Of a stretch of 64,000 bases of DNA, positions 43,094 through 53,639 are shown piece after piece (the first letter of the stretch is position 1; every line of letters starts with the position of its first letter). The stretch covers positions 3,286,001-3,350,000 of the forward strand of contig OX337229.1 in NCBI GenBank assembly GCA_946965045.2. The letters run 5' to 3'. The DNA is from Epithemia pelagica (taxonomy: Eukaryota > Bacillariophyta > Bacillariophyceae > Surirellales > Surirellaceae). Below the pieces are notes generated by a model. That model was given only the letters and a program-made list of their open reading frames with translations. It was not told the origin of the DNA and made no database searches. Both the position numbers and the translations under genes were made by a program.

Positions 43094-43798
43094 TCATTTT
43101 GTATGCTACATATTTCTATATTCACGGCTTGCTTGCCTTCCTTCCCTCCCTTTCGCTACCCTTCCTCCACTTTCCTCTTAAACAACCTGAAGAAAAAATC
43201 ACTCAGCTACAATCCAGAAGACAATTGTTAGCATTGTCCCGCTGGAATACCGAGATGGGCAGTTTTTGCTAACTGAACCTCTCACCACACCACTCTAAGA
43301 ATCATATCGGATGTATGCCTCTTGATTCGTGGGTTCTCCCACAGCATTCACCTTTTCCACCCAATTGGCGACTTTTGGTAGACGCTCTAAGATGAAATCT
43401 CATCATTTAGGAAAATTCAGTGAACAATTCTCTGGTCTTTCATGTGTACGTTCATAGCAGCAGCAACAATCTCATCCTCGCCTTTCTCATGAACACGAGG
43501 GTCGTATGAAAATGCAAGTGACCATGCGGTGGATTGCAATCCCTGTTTCCTTGTTTTCCGTTCAAGCGTTGTTCACCAAGCTTCGTCCTCGAAACCTTCG
43601 GTCGTAAATTCCGCTGCTCGGGTTTGGGCATGACTTTGTCCAACATTGAATGTTTTTGAACATCCTAGCACAAACAACCATGCGGAATCGTTTCCTCTCT
43701 CATTCAATCCGTTGCCGTGTTTGGGGGTTTGCTAGATCGAGTTGAGCCGTACAGTCGCGCAATCGTTTTACGGAAAGCCTCACACACACAGCGTTTGG
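43094..43798. other. Convergent intergenic region, no gene seen
   Basis: 705 bases between the stop of the Ser-rich gene (+) and the stop of the RlmN-like gene (-). Short reading frames occur but show no recognisable domain, and no RNA gene was identified. Confidence 0.5.
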
Positions 43799-45388
43799 TC
43801 ATGGACGACGCGTTTTCTTGTTGGATTGTGTGGCGAGTTGTCCACAGGCGGCACTTTCGTCGTCCCCCCGTGTGGTTCGAATGTAGGATCGTATTCCACA
43901 ATTGACCAAGGTTGTTTGAAAGGCCCGCACGCGATCCGGTGAGGGTGGTCGATACATCTGAGCGGGTCCACTGGAGGCGGAAATATCGTTCCAGGGAATC
44001 AAATTCACTACAACCTTACCATGGGGGACTCGTTGACGAATGGGCCCACAAAAGTCGGCCAGGTGCTCCGCATCGGCCACCGAGTCATTGATTCCATCCA
44101 GCAACGTCACTTCCAGTAGAATCGATTGTTGTTTCCGTGGTCTTGTTTGCAAGGTTTGAATGAGACTTTCCCGAAGTTCCACCATGGTATGTTGTGTCGT
44201 CGGAACCAGTTGCTTCCGAATCTCATTTCGACTCGAATGGACGCTCCAGGCCAAGACGACAGGTGCCTGACCCAAAATGGCAAATGTGTTTGGATGGGGA
44301 GCGACTGTGGATATAGTCACTCGACGTGGCGCAAATTGATATTGTTCGGAATCGACCAACACCTTGGCAACTGTCAAAACGGCAGGGGCATTGTCAGCCG
44401 GTTCCCCCATACCCATAAAGACAATATTGTCAATCGGGAATAGCGTATTGTTCTGACTTTTGTGTTCAGTCTTGTCGCCATGAACTCCTCGTGGACGGGT
44501 AATGGCCATGGCATGAAAGACTTGTGCCAAAATTTCGTCGGCCGACAGAGACCGAAGTTTGCCCATGCGTCCCGTCATGCAAAAGGTGCAACCTTGTCGA
44601 CATCCAACTTGAGAGGAAATACAGAGCGTACTTGTTTGACGATCCTCCCAGGGAATAATGACAGTTTCAACTTGTAATCCATCCTGTTGAAGGGACAGCA
44701 AGAGTTTGGTGGTCCCATCGCGTGCCACTTGAACCCTCGTCACGTTGGATATCGAATCGTGAATGCTGGCAAAGCTTGCGGTATACCGGTCATGGGCACG
44801 TGATCCGCACAAAGTCTGGAGTTCCTCCATTGGATCCACACCACGCCGGAGGCACTTCCACACCATCTTGGCTCGACCTCTTCCACCCAACACCAAGGAC
44901 AGCGTGTCCATGTCGAGCGAAAGTGGAGACAACCATGATGACGATGATGATGAAGACGACGACGACGTGTCGTGAGACTCCTGGACAAAGTCCCCTTCTC
45001 GGGACGAAGCTGTACATGGCAATGCCAATGAGGGGATCCATGGGACCGTAGTCTCGTGGAATTTGAATAAAGTCTTCCAATGGCCAAACCTAGTCGTTCC
45101 ACAAAACGTGACCCACCCAGAACACGTCGTCTTCGACAAGGCCCACCAGAGAGGGCCGTACACAACAACAAGGTAGGTCCAGCGCATCAAGGAGGAATGA
45201 GAAGACAAGGTCAAGACGATCGATCCTTTGCTTGCAATAGTGGATGTCAAACGAATGACACCGAAATGGTATCTTTGCCAATGACCGCGTGTCTTTGGCA
45301 GGTTCTTGGTTGCCGCAGATGAAGTTCTTCTGAAAAAATTCCGAACTCGGAGGGAGAAGAGCTCAGTCGCTGATCGACACGGGGCCAT
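43799..45388 (-). CDS. Radical-SAM rRNA/tRNA adenine-C2 methyltransferase, RlmN-like
   Basis: 529 aa as a single frame. The radical SAM cluster CRQGCTFC lies near residues 264-272 in CISSQVGCRQGCTFCMTGRMG, followed by FMGMGEPADN, HSSRNEIRKQLVP and the C-terminal AACGQL carrying the methyl-transfer cysteine. RlmN methylates C2 of A2503 in bacterial-type 23S rRNA and of A37 in some tRNAs, so an organelle ribosome is the likely target. The N-terminal ~200 residues contain a poly-Ser tract (SSSSSSSSSSW) and a basic, Ser/Arg-rich start (LRVRNFFRRTSSAATKNL) that could be a mitochondrial transit peptide. An unrecognised intron in the region around 45060-45280 is possible because that stretch looks non-conserved. 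Confidence 0.85.
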   Translation of the reverse strand: MAPCRSATELFSLRVRNFFRRTSSAATKNLPKTRGHWQRYHFGVIRLTSTIASKGSIVLTLSSHSSLMRWTYLVVVYGPLWWALSKTTCSGWVTFCGTTRFGHWKTLFKFHETTVPWIPSLALPCTASSREGDFVQESHDTSSSSSSSSSSWLSPLSLDMDTLSLVLGGRGRAKMVWKCLRRGVDPMEELQTLCGSRAHDRYTASFASIHDSISNVTRVQVARDGTTKLLLSLQQDGLQVETVIIPWEDRQTSTLCISSQVGCRQGCTFCMTGRMGKLRSLSADEILAQVFHAMAITRPRGVHGDKTEHKSQNNTLFPIDNIVFMGMGEPADNAPAVLTVAKVLVDSEQYQFAPRRVTISTVAPHPNTFAILGQAPVVLAWSVHSSRNEIRKQLVPTTQHTMVELRESLIQTLQTRPRKQQSILLEVTLLDGINDSVADAEHLADFCGPIRQRVPHGKVVVNLIPWNDISASSGPAQMYRPPSPDRVRAFQTTLVNCGIRSYIRTTRGDDESAACGQLATQSNKKTRRP

Positions 45389-45636
45389 ACGGAGGACAGA
45401 CTAGCGCGACTGGACAGGCGGTGGACAGACGGGAAGACATGCGACTGGCAGCGATCGTCACGTGGAACCAAGGATGAATGGAGAGTGACGAAACTTCAAA
45501 CCCATCAACATCACCCAGATCGAGAACAAGGGATCAAGGCGACCATTGCGAGGCATCTCTCTACTGTCTTCGCAGACCCCACGAGCACTTCTTCGTTCAT
45601 TGTCCAGATCCTAACACACTCTCATTTCATTACATA
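45389..45636. promoter_or_regulatory. Divergent promoter region between RlmN-like and Cdc48-like genes
   Basis: 248 bases separate the two start codons on opposite strands, so this interval must carry both promoters. No specific element is recognised. Confidence 0.45.
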
Positions 45637-48443
45637 ATGAGCGGATCGCGACTGGTCCAATCCGTTGCGTCGAGACTCGCAATAGCATCCCTTTGCGTTC
45701 TCTTGCTAGTGGCCTCCTGGATACCCACCTCCACAGGTGCTTCTCCTCATGTGCAAGTAGGGCATCCAACGTTGGGCTGGGGAATGCATGTGGTGGACCT
45801 CTTGCGAGGTGGATCGACCGGTAGGTAGATCTTGTGTACATGGACGGAGGACTGCATGGAGATGAACGCCTCTCTCTCATTATCGTTTGTTGTTTTGGAG
45901 CAGCAGTAGACGAGGAGGAAACAACGAAACCCAAAAAGAAGAAAAAGAAAAAGGCCTCCAAACCTAAAAAGGAGGCTCCTGCCAAGAGCGATGCGGATAG
46001 TGATTTATCCATGGCTATTTTAGGAGGTTCGGCGGGTCGAAATACACTTGAGGTGTTTTCCTACGAGAGCGACGAAGGCCACTCTGTCGTGTGCCTGACG
46101 GAGGATGCCATGGAAGAAATGGGTTTGTTTGAAGGAGATACGGTCTCCATTAAAGGAAAACGTGGTAAGAAAACTGTGGCCAGTATAGCCTTGATTGATG
46201 CGTCCGATGCGAGTACTTTGATGGATGGATCCGGAAAGGCCCTGTCCAAATTGGGCATGACCCCCGATGCCATGAAGAATGCCGGTGTTCGAGCGGGTGA
46301 TACCGTCACCTTGGTACCTGCTCCCAATGTCAAGTTTGGAAAGGCCGTTCTCATTCTTCCATATGAGGATTCCCTCTCGCAAGCCGGTGTGGACAAGATG
46401 GAAGACGCCAATCTCTTTGACGATTACATCAAACCTTACTTCGAAGGAAAATTTAGGTCGATTCATCGTGGTGATTCCTTTACGATTGATGGACCCTTAG
46501 GAAAGCTCGAGTTCCAGTGCGTTGATATCGATTCTGTGGAAGAAGATGGAGACTCGGCTTGCGTTGTGGTCGACGATACCGAGATTGAATGCGAAGGCGA
46601 ACCTGTAGACCGGGACGATGCCGATGACCTAGAGGGTGCTGGCTACGACATGATTGGAGGAGCCGCCAAGCACTTGGCAGCAGTACGAGAGTTGGTCGAA
46701 TTGCCTCTTCGACATCCAGAACTCTGGCGGAAACTTGGTATCAATCCACCTCGAGGTGTGTTGCTGACAGGACCTTCTGGATCCGGAAAGACAGCAATGG
46801 CACGGGCCGTTGCTGCCGAAACGGGGGCGTACTTCTTTGTTATCAATGGACCCGAAGTCATCTCCAAGAGAGCAGGAGAAAGTGAAACAAACTTGCGGCG
46901 TGCCTTTGAAGATGCCGAGTCAAATGCGGACGACTACAATGGGGCAATCATCTTTATTGACGAGATTGACTCCATTGCACCCAAACGTGAAAAGGCCGGA
47001 GGTGAAGTTGAAAAGCGTATCGTTTCCCAGCTTCTCACTCTCATGGATGGACTGAAGCCGACGTCCAAGGTTGTAGTAATTGCTGCGACAAATCGCCCAG
47101 GTGTCATTGAACCCGCTCTTCGTCGGCCAGGACGATTTGATCGAGAGCTTGATATGGGCATTCCCGATGAAAAGGGACGACTGGAAATTCTCCAGATCAA
47201 AACTCGAGATATGAGACTTGGCTCAGACGTTGATTTGGACTTGCTTGCTCGCAATACGCACGGTTATGTGGGAGCTGATATTCAACAACTTTGTATGGAA
47301 GCGGCACTTGAATGCATTCGAAGCAAGATGGGCCTTATTGATTTTGACAAGGACAAGGTTGATAAGAAGATATTGGACAGCATCATTGTCGAACAAAAGC
47401 ATTTTGACCATGCCATGGGGATCGTCGCTCCATCCTCTCTTCGAGAGAATCAGGTGGAGGTGCCTGACGTCCATTGGGACGACGTTGGAGGTCTTGAAGA
47501 TGTGAAACGGGAACTCCACGAAACCGTACAATACCCAGTGGAACACGCTGATAAATATGTCAAGTTTGGAATGAGTCCGAGTAAGGGTGTGCTTTTCTAT
47601 GGCCCTCCAGGATGTGGAAAGACACTTTTGGCGAAAGCCATTGCGAACGAATGTGGGGCCAATTTCATCAGCATCAAGGGACCAGAATTGTTGACACAGT
47701 GGTTTGGTGAGAGTGAGGCTAATGTAAGGGAATTGTTTGACAAAGCTCGCGCTGCCAGTCCATGCATTCTGATGTTTGATGAAATGGACTCTATAGCCAA
47801 AACACGTGGAAGTGGTGGACCAGGTAGCAGCGAAGCTGGGGATCGTGTGATCAACCAGATCCTGACCGAAATCGACGGTGTCGGGGCGAGAAAAAATGTC
47901 TTTGTGATTGGAGCGACAAATCGTCCTGACATCTTGGATCCCGCTGTTATTCGGCCTGGTCGACTTGACCAACTGATCTACATTCCTTTACCTGACTTGA
48001 AGAGTAGAATTGCTATTTTCAAGGCGCAACTTCGAAAAGCCCCAATCGATCCAGAAGTTGATGTCGAAGTTCTCGCAAGATCGACACAAGGGTTTAGTGG
48101 AGCTGATATTGCAGAAATTTGCACTACTGCGTCAAAGTTGGCCATTCGCGAGGCCATTCTAGCCACAGAGGAACGACTGCAGAAAATTGAGAGCGGTGAG
48201 CTCAGCGCTGACGAATCAACGGAAGTGAGCGACAAAATGATCATAACCAAGAAACACTTCAATTTTGCCATGAGTCGAGCGCGAAGAAGTGTGAGTGAAA
48301 AGGATCTTGCGTTGTTTGAGGAATTTGCGGAGAAGCAAAAGGCAGGACGAGGAGAGGGCGTCAACAACTTTTCATTTGACGATAGTGCACAGTCTACCGA
48401 AGAGGGGGAAGAAGGCAGTATAGAAGAAGATCTCTATGCGTAG
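45637..48443 (+). CDS. Cdc48/p97 AAA ATPase with signal peptide, symbiont-type (SELMA)
   Basis: Two exons, 45637-45820 and 45904-48443, about 907 aa. Exon 1 encodes a signal peptide (SRLAIASLCVLLLVASWIPTS) and a short spacer; exon 2 begins in an acidic then Lys-rich stretch (KPKKKKKKKASKPKK). The N-domain follows, then two AAA modules: D1 Walker A GPSGSGKT (~350) and IIFIDEID (~410); D2 GPPGCGKT (~627) and ILMFDEMD (~682), each with a second-region-of-homology arginine pair. Ordinary cytosolic Cdc48 has no signal peptide. Diatoms have a second, red-algal-derived Cdc48 in the periplastidal compartment that pulls nuclear-encoded plastid proteins across the second outermost membrane. The residue after the likely cleavage site is not Phe, consistent with periplastidal rather than stromal delivery. 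Confidence 0.87.
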
Positions 48444-48835
48444 AGTAAAATCGAAGAGTCCGCTTTAATAGCTCTTGAATACGATAGCAGTATTATACAT
48501 TGGTGGCGTAAAACGACATATGGCAGGATGGACTTTGTTTTTTTTTTCATGCCCTTATTCATGACATTACGGATAGAAGACAGAGAGGCACTCTTTCAGA
48601 GGCGAAATGGCATCTAAACTACACCTATGCTCTGATTTTTGTACCGCTAAGGAAACCGATAGGTTGTGTGGTGCGAATTTTCTCGACTCGATCTCGAAAG
48701 ATGCGCGGGAATGACACAAGGTCGTTGATTGTTGATTGCTTCCCGTTTCCCGTTTGCTGATTGACGTGTTCTGTTTTTCATTCTTCTCAAAAGCAACGAG
48801 TTAAACCAAAGACTTGGTCGTTATACCAGTGCACC
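48444..48835. other. Intergenic region, no gene seen
   Basis: 392 bases between the Cdc48-like stop and the GST-like start, both on the plus strand. A poly-T run (about 48537-48546) lies in the probable 3' UTR. The GST frame stays open slightly upstream to 48761 but the ATG at 48836 gives the expected thioredoxin-fold start. Confidence 0.5.
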
Positions 48836-49780
48836 ATGTCAACACCAGCAGCCCAAACGACCGAGGACGATCGTCCAATCGTCATTTATGCCATGCCTGG
48901 ATCTCAATTTACGGCCAAGGTCTTGGCGGCATTGCAAGCCCGAAAAATGAATCACTACATCTATTTTGTTCCTCTGGATCTGAAGGAACGTAAGAAGACG
49001 ATTCCTTCCGGTGGCACCATGGTTCCAGAAATGCAGGTTGGTAAACGTGATGGTGCGACGATTGTGTCAGGCAGCGAAGCCATTTTGGAGTGGCTGCATG
49101 AACACAAGCCCGAGGCGAATTTCTACCCGGTCATGCCTGATTGTAGTGACGTTTCGGTACGAGCCAGTGACAAGAAATTGGCAGGTTTAGTATGGTACTA
49201 CAACTGGGTAAATGGTGAAGGATTCAACAACAGCATGAGAAAATTTGTTAGGAAGCAAGCTATTCCAAAGTAAGTCTAACCTTGTGACATCGGCTCACAA
49301 CAACATCTCATCATCACGTTCTTCAACTCTCGTGACAGGTCACTGTCTTGGTTGGTACCCAACATTGCCATCCAGTTCTTGGTATCTTCCTATCGTACAA
49401 AATTTCGAGAACAAGCTGCCAAAGCAATAGAAGTCGACCCGAAAGAATTGGACAATGATGACGCTATGCGGAAAATTCTAGTTGACGAGCTCCTCTATTT
49501 TCAGTCCCTCTTAAAGAAGGACGCATCGCAGCAGCCATACTTGATTGAAGGAACATCACAACCAACAGCTGCAGACTTTTCTGTGTACGCGCAACTGGAA
49601 CGTTTGGTGGGGGATGGAACTGCTTCGGACGTCTACATTGATCCTGCCATACAGTCCTTTAAGGATGAATCGAAAGAGAAAGATGACATCAACCGCTTGT
49701 GGGAATGGTACGACCACATGCGAGCTACGTGCCCCGTCCAATTCAAAGGCCATCGCCCGCCTAAAGATATTATCGAGTAG
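48836..49780 (+). CDS. Glutathione S-transferase-like protein
   Basis: Two exons, 48836-49269 and 49339-49780, with a 69-nt intron, give about 291 aa. The N-terminal thioredoxin-like domain (IVIYAMPGSQFTAKVLAAL ... GGTMVPEMQVGKRDGATIVSGSEAILEWLHE) has the cis-Pro before E-M-Q and the S-E-A-I motif that binds the glutathione gamma-glutamyl group. The helical C-domain has PYLIEGTSQPTAADFSVYAQLERL, the conserved N-capping box region of GSTs. The catalytic Ser/Cys/Tyr position near PGSQF is ambiguous, so activity could be conjugation, thiol transfer or none. No targeting peptide is evident. Confidence 0.75.
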
Positions 49781-50168
49781 ATGGTAGTGTATCCTCATAA
49801 AACTTCGCGATCAGAAGTATATCATTCATACACCCTTGTCCTTGTTCTATATGAATTTATTGTCAAGTGCTTGCGCACGTTAGCTGGGGCAGGGCTGGTT
49901 CACCATTGATCATTGAGCATACGAGTAGACTACCCGTTTACAAATAAATCTCAGAAGTTGCGCGATCAGCGCGACTGCGACGGTCGAAAACATGCGACTG
50001 GGGTGACAGCCGTCGACACGAACCAAAGACAGCAGATGTTCTTATTCGTAGAAGGTGTAGATCTTAGTCCATCAAGTTTTCTTCAAAGCGAACCTTGTCT
50101 CTTGTCTGTGTTCTGTGGATGATCCCAGAATCATCCCGGTCGAAAGAACATCACTGCAAGGAACAACA
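49781..50168. other. Intergenic region, no gene seen
   Basis: 388 bases between the GST-like stop and the aromatic amino acid hydroxylase start, on the same strand. It should hold a 3' UTR and a promoter; no other feature was identified. Confidence 0.5.
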
Positions 50169-52132
50169 ATGAGGATTATAAGGCTCCCAGCGGAAGCTTA
50201 CTTCGGACGCCTATGTAGTGCGAAAAGGGTCAGGGTTGTCGTGGGTTCTCCTGGTTTGGCAAGATGGAAGACCGCCCAACGACATTTTTCGAATTCAACG
50301 GTTCTCTCCAAGGCGAAGAGTAACATGGCTATCATGGAGAATTACCACGATTCTTTCTCCACAGATCAAGCTCATCGACATCGGCGTCGAGATGTGGAAG
50401 ACCCAGTCATGAACGGTGGATCCATTGGCGACAATGAGCCATTGTCCGAGCACAGTAGCGGTGGTGAAAGATGGGCACTTTTTGACGGCAAGATTTCAGT
50501 CCTTCAGCAGCAGTCCAACGAGTTGCAAAATCCGTCGACCAAGGCTGTACCTAGCGAATTGCCACGAAAGTTTGATGGAACAGACGCGAAACACTCAATC
50601 ACACCAGTCGATACTTACTATGGAACTGTCCCACGAACATCCTTGCTGATGCAACTGACTGACCGGGTTGGGATTCTTCACGATGTGCTAAGGTGGTTTT
50701 GGAAGTTTGATGTTAATATTTGTCGCATTGAGTCGCGTCCTGTGAGTTTTCTCCTGGGTTTTAAGGTCGACTTCGTGCTGGTCGTTCTAACGAAATTCCG
50801 TTCTTTGCTTTTCAGGTTAGTGTTGGAACACCGACAGGACAACTTCGAACGTTCGACTTTTTTGTGGATATGGAAGGGAGCCCATCAGATGCGAATGTCG
50901 CTCGTCTTTTGGCAGCCTTGCGTACCATGACTGACAAGCTCCTCGTGCTCGATGAGAAGGAAGTGAATTGGTTCCCTCGTCACATTTCGGAACTAGACTT
51001 CGTCGCGAACCGTACATTGAATGCAGGCGTGGATTTAATTTCGGAAGATCATCCTGGTTTCCATGATCCGGTCTACCGTGAACGGCGTGCCCTATTGACT
51101 GAAACTGCCTTGAATCATCGCTGGGACCAACCCATTCCTTCAATTGACTACACCGAGGATGAAGTCAGTGTATGGTCGGCTGTATGGGATCGAATGGAAG
51201 ATTTGTGGCAAAAGTATGCATGCGCAGAATACTTGCGCGCTCTGGATCTAATGAAACAGCACTGCGGCTATCGACGTGATAACATACCTCAGCAAGAAGA
51301 TATTTCGCGATTTCTGTTGAGCCGCTCTGGTTTTCGAATGCGTCCAGTGGCTGGCTTGCTTTCAAGTCGAGACTTTCTGAATGGATTGGCATTCCGCGTG
51401 TTCTTTTCAACTCAGTATATTCGTCATTCGAGTCGACCTCTGTATACGTAAGTGAAAGACAAGGTCCACCGAGAGATAGTGAAGCGTATAATACTCACCT
51501 CGTTTCCGTGTTGTAGTCCAGAGCCGGACATATGTCATGAACTGCTTGGGCATGCTCCCATGCTTGCGGATCGTTCCTTTGCTGATTTCTCGCAGGAAAT
51601 TGGCCTAGCATCTTTGGGGGCTTCGGATGACGATATTGACCGCTTAGCTCATTGCTACTGGCATTCTGTTGAGTTTGGGCTCTGCAAGGAATACGAGGAT
51701 GGCCAAGTCAAGCGAAAAGCCTATGGAGCTGGGTTACTTTCATCCTTTGGAGAACTGGAATATGCATGCAATCCCGAGAAAACAGCCGAGTCGAAGGAAC
51801 TGGAACAGGATCCACCGGAAATTAAGCCTTGGGACCCCAACGTGGCTTCACGACAAGGTTAGTGTCAGAGAGGTAGTCATTATTTGTGATTTGATCGCCA
51901 TCGTGCCTCTTACCTTTGTTGCATTGTTCTCGCAGCTTTCCCAATTACTACGTATCAACCGATTTATTTCATGGCAGAATCCTTGGAAGATGCAAAGCAC
52001 AAAATGCGTCATTTTTGTGAAGAGCTGCCTCGACCTTTCTTTGCGTTGCACAATGCTCAAACGGATACAGTTCACATTGACCGACCTGTCGTCAGAACTA
52101 AAGGGCTTCCTGATTCACTCGCTGAAAAATGA
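50169..52132 (+). CDS. Aromatic amino acid hydroxylase (phenylalanine 4-hydroxylase type) with ACT domain
   Basis: Four exons, 50169-50741, 50816-51447, 51517-51857 and 51936-52132, give about 580 aa. An N-terminal basic region ([26 protein letters not shown]) looks like an organelle transit peptide. An ACT regulatory domain ([20 protein letters not shown]) follows, then the catalytic domain: [19 protein letters not shown], iron ligands in HELLGH (His409, His414) and YWHSVEFGL (Glu454), with the same 5- and 40-residue spacings as human PAH. The C-terminus ([19 protein letters not shown]) matches the end of the catalytic core; a tetramerisation helix is short or absent. The enzyme converts Phe to Tyr with a pterin (or folate, in plastid forms) and O2. 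Confidence 0.93.
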
Positions 52133-52287
52133 GACGTTCCACAATGCAATGAGCACCTTTATTCTTGTCAGCTTCTACTCCTAATATTGATGCACCTTTG
52201 ATCTATGAGATTGATTTATGAAACCTTAGCTGGATATATCCGTAGTGAATGTTGACGGACCCGTGACAAGAACTTGTCACTGCCACC

Positions 52288-53316
52288 TTAGCCAAACAAG
52301 TCGTCAAAGAAGTCACCTGCTTTCTGTTTCCTCCTCTTTTTGTTACGGTCCTTGCTTTTAACATCCTTTTTGGCGTTTGGACGTTTCTGCTTCTTCTTTT
52401 GCAATTTCTGCCACTCCTTGACACTAGTCTCGTTATCGACGTAGAGCTCATCCACTCTTTCACCCACATCGTTGTCAAAGACAACCTTGTCTGTTTTCTC
52501 TGATAAAAGTCCCGCTTCCGTCAAAATGTTATCAGTAGCTTCATTTGTCTTCACATTATTCGAAGAAGTCTCATCTCCAAGATGACTTTGTTCTTTTTTT
52601 GGAAAGGTGGAAGGATTAAGTGCCCCAGGTTTCGAAAGTGACTCCAATGAAATGGGTATGCCTAGACTTTGCAGAATTTGTTGCCCTCTATCGGATATTT
52701 GTGAATGTGCGAGTGTACTATCCGTGCGTTGATTGCAGTTGCTGTCCTCATGCATAAATTCTGCCGCTATCCCAAGGTTTTGATGCATTTGAGACCTCAA
52801 GGCCTTTACCAACGTCCAAAATCGCGCCGCCAAAGCGAACGCAGTGATATTGAATGGCACAAAAAATCCCCGGCTCAATTCGTTCACCAGAGGCTCCACA
52901 CATGACTCCAATCTAGACAGCAATTCATTGGATGTGAAGGTGGACCATTGGATAAGATTCTTTTCCTCTGCATTATCTGCGTGATCTTTCTCCAAGGACC
53001 ACATTTCCGTTCTGCGAGCAAAGCTTTTTCGGGAGGATTTGGATCTCTCAGAAGAATCACACCATCTGACGAGGCGAGGGTACACTTCCGTAACATTGCA
53101 CCGTTTCAAGGCTGCAAACGCCATGCGTAAACGCTGGTAATACGCGGCTTTTCCGTGGGTGACTCGATGACGTCGTAACAATGCGTCACATACAGCATAT
53201 TCCGTTTGAAGGAGCGCTTGATAGTGATCTCCAAAAGTCAGTCTTTGTTTGTGCGATGAATCATCATCCGTTGATGATACCTCTGTCGATCGCCGCTTAT
53301 GGCGCTTCGACGACAT
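52288..53316 (-). CDS. Nucleolar-type basic protein, possibly RNase MRP subunit (Rmp1-like)
   Basis: 342 aa, single exon. The first ~200 residues are helical and basic, with LLQTEYAVCDALLRRHRVTHGKAAYYQRLRM and LVNELSRGFFVPFNITAFALAARFW; this long helical hairpin with an internal R.QH/HGK-type patch recalls the Rmp1/Nepro RNA-binding domain. After an acidic linker the C-terminus is Lys-rich (KKQKRPNAKKDVKSKDRNKK) and ends DFFDDLFG, a short tail seen in several ribosome-biogenesis and MRP proteins. The assignment is by pattern only and needs a profile search. A basic start (SSKRHKRRS) fits nuclear or nucleolar location. Confidence 0.45.
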   Translation of the reverse strand: MSSKRHKRRSTEVSSTDDDSSHKQRLTFGDHYQALLQTEYAVCDALLRRHRVTHGKAAYYQRLRMAFAALKRCNVTEVYPRLVRWCDSSERSKSSRKSFARRTEMWSLEKDHADNAEEKNLIQWSTFTSNELLSRLESCVEPLVNELSRGFFVPFNITAFALAARFWTLVKALRSQMHQNLGIAAEFMHEDSNCNQRTDSTLAHSQISDRGQQILQSLGIPISLESLSKPGALNPSTFPKKEQSHLGDETSSNNVKTNEATDNILTEAGLLSEKTDKVVFDNDVGERVDELYVDNETSVKEWQKLQKKKQKRPNAKKDVKSKDRNKKRRKQKAGDFFDDLFG

Positions 53317-53639
53317 GGTGCATCATGCATCATTGATCATGGATCTGATATGGAGGAACAGGCGAGACTCTCGGCAGCAAGACACAGAATTCGAACTTGC
53401 AAATTTTGGGTGGCTTGTGTGACATGTGACATCCCCCACGCAAAAATTCAAATTTGGGGGAGCCTTCCACCTTCCACGCCGACCGTCCTGCGACACCAAC
53501 AATGCAGTCCCGTAGCTTATCGCGATCACATATCACATTATCAGGCGCTCACATTTTTTGGAAGGAATCGCAAACGGAATGATCGATAGATTCGAGGAGT
53601 ACCTAGGAAGAGTTGAGAGACGAACGAAGTACCAGGAAA
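53317..53639. promoter_or_regulatory. Divergent intergenic region, likely bidirectional promoter
   Basis: 323 bases separate divergently oriented start codons at 53316 (-) and 53640 (+). No TATA box or other defined element was clear. Confidence 0.4.
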
